Source of the DNA: Ardenticatenaceae bacterium
GTDB taxonomy: Bacteria > Chloroflexota > Anaerolineae > Promineifilales > Promineifilaceae
Reading direction: 5' to 3'
Assembly: GCA_020634495.1 (NCBI GenBank)
Contig: JACKBR010000043.1
Coordinates: 1-39,736, forward strand
DNA length: 39,736 nucleotides
The notes beneath the pieces were generated by a model. The model worked only from the letters and a program-made list of their open reading frames with translations. It did no database searches and was not told the origin of the DNA. The translations under genes were made by a program, and so were the position numbers. Shown in pieces: positions 34,124 through 39,736 of this stretch; position 1 is the stretch's first letter, and every line of letters starts with the position of its first letter.

Positions 34124-36367
34124 TTACGGCCGTATTTCCAGCGGAATTCTCAGCGAGTCACTCCCCTCAACCAGATTTAGCCGCGTACCACTTACCGGCT
34201 CATAGAGTCCAATGAGAATGTGGTAGTTTCCAGGGAGTAGATCGGTTGGAATTAGCAGCGTGTGGGTATCATCGATCCAATCCCTGGCACGCCAAAGTGT
34301 TGTCGGGAAATCCCCCTGAACAGGCGGGGCATCGCCGCTGGCCAGCAGCCTGTTTGCCTCATCTACCAACTGCACAAAGATGGTGTAAGCCTGGCCAGGT
34401 TGGGCGTTGGCTTGCCAAAGCAGCGTCAGGTTGATGGCCTCGCCTGGCTGGGGCGTGGCTGGCTCGATGGTGTAGCCATTGAGCTGGATGCCTTCGTTGA
34501 AAACGGCCGTTTGTGGTGTTGCTGGCTGGGGAGCGGGGGCTTCTGTGGCTAAACGGGCAGGTAAGCCCACTAAAACTAGTGGAAGTGGGTTGCCGGCGCT
34601 GTCGGTGACGGCCGTATCCGCTTTGCCGGTTGGATCATACAAACTCACCAGCACGCGCAATTGCGCTGGGGCCGCAGCATTTTTATTGACATAAATATTG
34701 TAATCATCCTGCCAGATTTGCCCCATTTGCCACTGGCTGGTGGGAATTTGCCCGCCGGCAGGATGCCGGTCAACTTGTCCAACGGACTGCACCTCGCGCC
34801 CCAGTAGATGGATGCCGCTGATCAAATTCACATCGAGCGGTTGGGCAAGCTGCCAGTAGAGCGTGACCGCGATGGGTTCTGCCCCGCCCGGAATGACGGT
34901 TTGTTCTGGCTCCATCGCCACGCCAACCAATTGCACAGCGCCCTCAGCAGTAGAAAAGGTGATGGGATCGATTTGGGCCTGGGTGGGAACGGCCGTCACT
35001 GGCTCAGGCGGCGTGTAAACCGGATCGATCACCGCCCAGGCCAGCACAGCGGCCACCAGCGCCAACCCGCCGCCGACTCCCGGAAGCAGGTAACGACGCC
35101 AATTTTCAGGCACCCAGCCCAGCAGTCCCACCGCCCACAAAACATTAATGCCGCCCAACGCCGGGAAAATGAGCCGCCCCTGAAAAGCGGGCGAAATGAC
35201 GTTCCAGCGGATGAGCAGCCCAAACAAAATCACAATCCAGGCAGCGACCAGCCAGCTACCTGCCGCTGGCCGGGCTTGTTTCGGCCGAGGTCGCAGCCAG
35301 CCAACCAGCCCTATCGCAAAAAGGCTGTTCAAAATCCAGTAAAATGCGGGCGGCGCAGCAATATTGACACCGCCAAAAAGCCCCCAGTAGCTGCGGAAAA
35401 ATGTGCCAAATTCTGCAATCCAGTCTGACCAGCCAATGGGCTGCGCCCGTGTTCCCTGCACGGCAATAAACACATTCAGCCCAGTTAAATCCTGGTACAG
35501 CGTCCAATTGCGCCAAAACCACCAGCCACTGACGAGAACGGCCGTCCCCAAAACCAGCGGCCCGCCAATCCAAAATAGCTCCCAGCGCTTGCCCCGCCAG
35601 GCCAGCCAGAGCAACATTATTCCGGCCAGCCCCAGCAGCCCGCCCAGGCTCAGCTTGGTTAAAATGCCCAGGCCCAATACAAAACCCAAACCGACATAGC
35701 GCCACCATGCCTGGCGCGGGTCTGGCGGTTTTTGCCAGAGGCGAACCAGCAGCAGCAGCGCAAGATGCCCCAGCAAAATGGCCAGGGAATCATTGTTCAC
35801 GGCCGCGCTGACAAACAGAAACATCGGGTTGAATGCGGTCAGCGCGGCGGCCAGCAGCCCCACCTGCGCAGAGAATAGTTGTTTTCCGAGAACGGCCGTT
35901 AGCCACACCGTCCCCAACCCCAGCCCCAGCGACGCCAGCCGAATTAAATAAATGGCTAAAATGGTGCCCGCGCCGGGGAACTGCTCCCTTTCTGGCTGGT
36001 GCAAAATAATGTTTTTGTTGCCAACTTGGTTGGGATCGCCCACAAAGGCGTGTTTGTTTACCTGATGCACCGCTGGCAAATCCGAGGTGTCGATCCAGGC
36101 GGTTAGCCCGGCCATCAGCAAATAATACAGGGGCGGCTGAACGCCCTCTTGCAGCCAGAGGCCAGGGGCTTGCGGGTCTAGCACGGGCAGGTGGCCTTGC
36201 GTTTCAATGTATTGCACCACCGGATAATGTTTATATTCGTCCGACGATTCCAGCGGCGGCGTTGCCAGCATGTACATGATTCCCAGCACAGCGTAAACCA
36301 GCAAGATTCCGCCCAGCCAAAGGCGGTGTTTACCAGAAAATGTGAGGGAATTTGGTGATTGCGTCAT
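34124..36367 (-). CDS. Large membrane protein, DUF2142/GT39-like, with tandem beta-sandwich C-terminus
   Basis: A 747-residue protein with about 11 membrane helices followed by two beta-sandwich units. The first periplasmic loop has TPPLESSDEYKHYPVVQYI, an acidic DE..H pattern like that of DUF2142 and lipid-linked-sugar glycosyltransferases. A late helix begins FQGRLIFPALGGINVLW. The C-terminal half has GDFPTTLWRARD and GNYHILIGLYEPVSGTRLN, the shared module. The start at 36367 is preferred over 36466, which would overlap the upstream gene by 62 bases. It is the last gene of a minus-strand operon of three similar proteins. It probably acts in surface polysaccharide or glycolipid synthesis (inference). 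Confidence 0.85.
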   Translation of the reverse strand: MTQSPNSLTFSGKHRLWLGGILLVYAVLGIMYMLATPPLESSDEYKHYPVVQYIETQGHLPVLDPQAPGLWLQEGVQPPLYYLLMAGLTAWIDTSDLPAVHQVNKHAFVGDPNQVGNKNIILHQPEREQFPGAGTILAIYLIRLASLGLGLGTVWLTAVLGKQLFSAQVGLLAAALTAFNPMFLFVSAAVNNDSLAILLGHLALLLLVRLWQKPPDPRQAWWRYVGLGFVLGLGILTKLSLGGLLGLAGIMLLWLAWRGKRWELFWIGGPLVLGTAVLVSGWWFWRNWTLYQDLTGLNVFIAVQGTRAQPIGWSDWIAEFGTFFRSYWGLFGGVNIAAPPAFYWILNSLFAIGLVGWLRPRPKQARPAAGSWLVAAWIVILFGLLIRWNVISPAFQGRLIFPALGGINVLWAVGLLGWVPENWRRYLLPGVGGGLALVAAVLAWAVIDPVYTPPEPVTAVPTQAQIDPITFSTAEGAVQLVGVAMEPEQTVIPGGAEPIAVTLYWQLAQPLDVNLISGIHLLGREVQSVGQVDRHPAGGQIPTSQWQMGQIWQDDYNIYVNKNAAAPAQLRVLVSLYDPTGKADTAVTDSAGNPLPLVLVGLPARLATEAPAPQPATPQTAVFNEGIQLNGYTIEPATPQPGEAINLTLLWQANAQPGQAYTIFVQLVDEANRLLASGDAPPVQGDFPTTLWRARDWIDDTHTLLIPTDLLPGNYHILIGLYEPVSGTRLNLVEGSDSLRIPLEIRP

Positions 36368-36404
36368 AAAAAAAAATGGTTTTGAATGATTAGATTGCTG
36401 CTCC

Positions 36405-38606
36405 TTAGGGAGCAAAAACTTCCACAGTGCCGATTTGGTATATTTGATTTGCCTGTGGCTGGCCATTGCTGCTGAGCGGCAGGCGTTGGCCGTTCTGACT
36501 ATTGTACATGCCTAGCCAGAGCGGGTAACGGCCGTTTGCCAAATCATCTGGAATTGTTAGTTGGTATTGATCCATAAAAACCTCACCGGCGGCCCAGCTG
36601 CGCGTGGGATACTGGCCATTGAGCGGTGGACTATCGCCCGTTGCCAGGGGGGGCTGCCCGGATTCTGCCAGGTGGATGAGGGTTGTCCAGTTTTCTGGCG
36701 GTGGCGCAGCGACTTGCCAACGGACATTGATCGTAACCAGTTCTCCAGGTCGGGCTTGCTGTGGGGTGATGGAAACGGCCGTTAGCTGCACACTTGCCCC
36801 AATTTCGGCCAAAACAGTTTCATTTGCCGCTGGCCAGGCGGCGGGAATGATTTTAACGGTGCCAACAGGCATGGTGGGTGCGTTTGTGTCCTCCATGCCA
36901 GCCAGCCGCACCAGCAGTTGGGCCAGAACGGGAGCCGCCGCTGCCTCTGCCACGCGCACGCCCATCCGGTCGGCAATGATGCTGCCTGCGGGCCATTCGG
37001 TGGCGGGAAACTGCCCCCGCCCATGATAGCTGCGGCTGCTGCCAATTTGGGCAAAATCTTGCCCCAGCAGATCGACAACCAGCTCAGGCGGCCTGTTGGG
37101 GATTGTGTCTGCCTGCCAATAAAGGGTGAACCAGATGATGTCGTCGGGAACGGCCGTTTCCGTTTCCATTGTCACCCCCAGCAGCTTAACTCCCGCGCCC
37201 ATTTCCTGTGCCAAAGGGGTTGCATCGGCGGGCAGACTGTCCAAAATGGGCGGGCGTTGGTAGGCAGGCGCAATTACGCCAAACAGACAATAAACGGTTG
37301 TGATGCAGGCCAAAATCGGGGCCAGCCAAAAAATTGGCCGCCAGCGCCAGCTTGCCAGCCCGGCCGCTAATCCCAGAGCCAGGGGCACAATGGCGGGAAA
37401 CAGCAGCCTGCCCTGGGCGGCTGGGGTGCGCAGCATAAACAGCAGCAAGCCAGCGTACACGGTCACAATCCAGCCAGCCAGGAGCAGTGGTAGAGAGTTG
37501 GAGATTGGAGATTGCAGATTGTCTAATCTCCAATCTCTAATCCCCCTCCTTACAAGGCCCACCAGCCCGACGAGCGCCAATCCATTCCAAAGCCAATAAA
37601 CCCAGCCGGGGGCCAGCACGTTGGCCCAGCCAAAAACGGCAAATAGCGACCGCCACAAACCGCCGCTTTCGGCCAGAACCTGGCGCAGCGTGTACGCTCT
37701 ATCACCGCCGGATAAGCGAATGAATTGGCTGGTGGCGGTCCAATCGTTGTAAAGCTGCGCGTTGCGCCACCACAGCCAACCGGCAATTAGCAGCACGGGG
37801 AGCAGGACGGTAACGGCCGTTTGCCACAGCCATTTTCCCACATTTTTTTGCCGGGGAACGGCCGTTTTCAAATGACAAATGGCTAAAAAGCCCAGAGCAA
37901 ACAGCAGCAGCAGAATCCCCGCATTTTTGCTCAAGGCCGCCAGCCCAATGGTGATTCCCAGCCCCAGCCGCCGCCGGGACGTGCTGCCATTTTGCCACAG
38001 CCAAATGAGCTGCCACAGGGCAGCGGTGCAAAGAAAAATGATGAGCGCGTCGTTGCTGATGGTGGCGTGTTGAAAATTAAACTGGGGTAAAAAAGCAACC
38101 AGCGCGGTTGGCAAAAGCTGCTTTGCCGGATTGTTTGGCCACAGGAGCCGGGCGCTGCCATAAATGCCCAGCAGGGTTCCCAGCCCCAGCAGCGTGCAGA
38201 AGAGGCGCAGCAGATGGGCGGCCAGCACGTAGCCTGCCCAGGGCCACTGCTCTTTTTGGGTGTGAATAAAAAGGTTGCGATTGACCAATGCCTGTGCATT
38301 GCCCAGACCTTGCGTACCAAACTTGTTGTACCAAATCTCCTGGCGGGCGGCGCTAAGGTCTACAGGGGAGATGAGGGTGGCAAATAAAATGTAGGCGAGC
38401 GGCGGCTGGGCTGCCTCTTGACCCAGCAGCAGATCAAAATTTTCATCTTGGGCCACAAAGGGCAGTTTATGGGTTTCGGCAATGTAAACGGCCGTAAAAA
38501 AGTGCCTGTGCTCATCTGGCGCTTCAAACAAAGGGTTGACCACGCCGTACCCCAGCGTAATGAGCAAATAGTTTGTCAGAATGAGCAGCAGCAGCTTTTG
38601 TTTCAT
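36405..38606 (-). CDS. Large membrane protein, DUF2142/GT39-like, with tandem beta-sandwich C-terminus
   Basis: A 733-residue paralogue of its neighbours. It has the acidic first loop NPLFEAPDEHRHFFTAVYI, about ten to twelve membrane helices, a late QGRLLFPAIVPLALGL helix start, then two beta-sandwich units ending in NGQYPTRSWAAGE and NGRYPLWLGMYNSQNGQRLP. A GGAGATT-family palindrome lies in frame (37493-37545), read as RDWRLDNLQSPISNS between hydrophobic segments. ATG 38606 is preferred over TTG 38651: it places the first hydrophobic helix at the N-terminus, although no clear ribosome binding site is seen. The stop lies 38 bases before the next gene. Conserved acids and DE..H suggest a GT-C fold; catalytic function is unproven. 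Confidence 0.85.
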   Translation of the reverse strand: MKQKLLLLILTNYLLITLGYGVVNPLFEAPDEHRHFFTAVYIAETHKLPFVAQDENFDLLLGQEAAQPPLAYILFATLISPVDLSAARQEIWYNKFGTQGLGNAQALVNRNLFIHTQKEQWPWAGYVLAAHLLRLFCTLLGLGTLLGIYGSARLLWPNNPAKQLLPTALVAFLPQFNFQHATISNDALIIFLCTAALWQLIWLWQNGSTSRRRLGLGITIGLAALSKNAGILLLLFALGFLAICHLKTAVPRQKNVGKWLWQTAVTVLLPVLLIAGWLWWRNAQLYNDWTATSQFIRLSGGDRAYTLRQVLAESGGLWRSLFAVFGWANVLAPGWVYWLWNGLALVGLVGLVRRGIRDWRLDNLQSPISNSLPLLLAGWIVTVYAGLLLFMLRTPAAQGRLLFPAIVPLALGLAAGLASWRWRPIFWLAPILACITTVYCLFGVIAPAYQRPPILDSLPADATPLAQEMGAGVKLLGVTMETETAVPDDIIWFTLYWQADTIPNRPPELVVDLLGQDFAQIGSSRSYHGRGQFPATEWPAGSIIADRMGVRVAEAAAAPVLAQLLVRLAGMEDTNAPTMPVGTVKIIPAAWPAANETVLAEIGASVQLTAVSITPQQARPGELVTINVRWQVAAPPPENWTTLIHLAESGQPPLATGDSPPLNGQYPTRSWAAGEVFMDQYQLTIPDDLANGRYPLWLGMYNSQNGQRLPLSSNGQPQANQIYQIGTVEVFAP
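37493..37545. repeat. In-frame heptamer-phased palindromic element (GGAGATT family)
   Basis: GAGAGTTGGAGATTGGAGAT and neighbours on the left pair with TCTAATCTCCAATCTCTAAT on the right. It is translated in frame within the minus-strand protein as the same type of peptide (DWRLDNLQSPIS) as the insertion at 33030 (NLQSPIS), although the host genes differ. Confidence 0.85.
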
Positions 38607-38681
38607 GATCAATGGGCCTGTTCGTCTGAGCCGTTCATCTGGCAAGGGCAATGTGCCAACAAATAATCCCCGGTTTTTGGC

Positions 38682-39736
38682 TCATGGCACTATTTCTGGC
38701 CCGGCTAAATTAATCCAGGTGGGGCTTTGCTCGCTGTCCAGCCGGGTGAGCCGGCTGCCATCGTCCAACCGATAAAAGCCGAGGCTGAGCTGGGTACGGC
38801 CGTTTGGCGCATCCGCAGGAATCAGAAAAGTGTGTTCCGTCACAATTTGTTCATTTGCGCCCCAAAAATTGGTGGGATACGCGCCGTTTCTGGGCAAGCT
38901 GTCAGCTTGAACCAGTAAATTGTCGTTGGCATCCAGCAAATGGGCAAAGATGGTATAGCTGTGGGGCAGCGGCCCGCTGCTGTGCCAGGTGAGCTGCACG
39001 GTGATGGTTTGGTTAACGGCCGTTTCCGCCACCGACCAGCTGTAATCAACCAGCGACACACCGTGCTCAAACTGGGCAATCGTTGTTTCTGGGGGAAGCG
39101 CTTCCTGGGTTTGGGCGGGCACAATTTTGACGGGCCGCAGGCCGGTTGGGGCTGGGCTGCCGGTTTCGGTTACGGCCGTTAAACGCTCGCCGCTTTTTAA
39201 ATCATAAAAACCAAAGGCAACGGCGGTCACGGTAGGCAGCAGGATAGTCTCGTCCACGGGAATGGTGTAGGCATCACAAAAGCGCGTGCCGGGCTGCCAG
39301 CTGGTGGTGGGGCGCGTGCCCAGGCCAGGGTAGGTATCGATCTGCCCCAAGGAGTTAAATTGATAATCCAGCAGCGCCACAGACAGAGTGTAGTTTGTGT
39401 TCAGCGGAGCCAGCGCTTCCCAACAGGCGGTCACGGTTAACGGCTGGCCTGCGGTGGCTTCTGTGGGGGAAACGGCCGTACCCAGCAATTGAATTTTGTC
39501 GTCCCAAATAATGTTGGCTGGCTGATCGATACGTTCTTCAACCTGATCAGAGGTAAGCTGCGGCGGAGCGGCGTACACCCAGGGCAGGTAAATGGCCGAG
39601 CTGTAAATGGCAATGCCCACCAGCGCCAGGGTGATTGGTGTGGCCAGGGACGGCCGTTTGGCCAAAGGGTTCAGCCCAAACAACCCGGCTGTGAGTAAGG
39701 CCGCAAAAGCGCCCAAAGCCGGGAAAATGTAACGGC
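38682..39736 (-). CDS. Glycosyltransferase-like membrane protein, C-terminal part (5' end beyond window)
   Basis: The reading frame is open to the window edge, where it begins RYIFPALGAF, matching the GRLIFPALGG and GRLLFPAIVP segments of the two downstream paralogues; the apparent start at 39716 is internal. Two membrane helices remain (FAALLTAGLFGLNPL and ITLALVGIAIYSSAIYLPWV), then two tandem beta-sandwich units with TRPTTSWQPGTRF and NGAYPTNFWGANEQ, and GRTQLSLGFYRLDDGSRLT. It is upstream in the same minus-strand operon as two paralogues. The missing part should contain the acidic first loop and most helices. Confidence 0.88.
   Translation of the reverse strand, partial: RYIFPALGAFAALLTAGLFGLNPLAKRPSLATPITLALVGIAIYSSAIYLPWVYAAPPQLTSDQVEERIDQPANIIWDDKIQLLGTAVSPTEATAGQPLTVTACWEALAPLNTNYTLSVALLDYQFNSLGQIDTYPGLGTRPTTSWQPGTRFCDAYTIPVDETILLPTVTAVAFGFYDLKSGERLTAVTETGSPAPTGLRPVKIVPAQTQEALPPETTIAQFEHGVSLVDYSWSVAETAVNQTITVQLTWHSSGPLPHSYTIFAHLLDANDNLLVQADSLPRNGAYPTNFWGANEQIVTEHTFLIPADAPNGRTQLSLGFYRLDDGSRLTRLDSEQSPTWINLAGPEIVP

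Larger units (their letters stand above)
204..39657. repeat. Dispersed highly iterated palindrome ACGGCCGT (about 70 copies)
   Basis: By manual scan about 71 exact copies of ACGGCCGT occur in both coding and non-coding DNA, often flanked as AACGGCCGTT, plus many near-matches such as GCGGCCGT. Chance gives about 0.6 copies for any 8-mer in this length. Copies fall in all three codon phases (read as TAV, NGR or xRPx), so protein sequence does not explain them. Examples: 204-211, 3582-3589, 16823-16830, 31512-31519, 39650-39657. Confidence 0.9.

Noticed and set aside
34808..35428. Plus-strand frame of 206 codons
   Set aside because: Antisense to the minus-strand membrane protein, with shadow-like composition.

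Overview
The window reads as a chromosomal segment of a moderate-GC bacterium, most likely a Chloroflexota member (Anaerolineae or Caldilineae type). This is inferred from the long tandem-GAF signalling proteins, the large multi-membrane glycosyltransferase-like proteins with C-terminal beta-sandwich pairs, the EAD-CHAT protein and the general gene style; no marker gene fixes the taxon. About 70 copies of the palindrome ACGGCCGT (manual count) are spread over the window, where chance predicts fewer than one. Heptamer-phased hairpin repeats also recur between and inside genes.

Layout. 1-653: 3' end of gatB. 1078-16825: a five-gene sensory operon followed by a single-domain response regulator. 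Its first four genes (A-D) encode membrane proteins carrying GAF domains but no kinase or other output domain, each ending in the same partial-GAF tail. The fifth (E) is a soluble PAS/GAF histidine kinase. Overlaps and short gaps suggest co-expression, and the best reading is a multi-subunit sensor array feeding one kinase and one CheY-like receiver. 16865-16908: strong terminator. 16905-20361 (minus): a tightly coupled operon of EAD-CHAT protease, Fe-S PD-(D/E)XK nuclease and THUMP-like SAM methyltransferase, with a good promoter. 20503-23422 (minus): a polar amino acid ABC transporter (binding protein, permease, ATPase) whose permease carries a lone copy of the binding protein's lobe 2.

23619-30935: mostly single genes: a small membrane protein, an MFS exporter, a degenerate CPBP-like membrane protein, an unknown protein, an enoyl-CoA hydratase, an AIM24 family protein, a membrane protein, a methyltransferase and a cupin, separated by short hairpin repeats. 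31009-31104 (minus): a selenocysteine tRNA (selC), so the organism probably makes selenoproteins. 31272-39736: four large glycosyltransferase-like membrane proteins, one on the plus strand and three in a minus-strand operon running off the window end, each with a tandem C-terminal beta-sandwich pair.

Several genes appear to be read from leaderless mRNAs: a -10 box lies 6-8 nt before the ATG at 25273, 29632, 30432 and 31272. The sensory cluster (1078-16134) has roughly 2.5 times fewer palindrome copies per kb than the rest, which may mark a different history.
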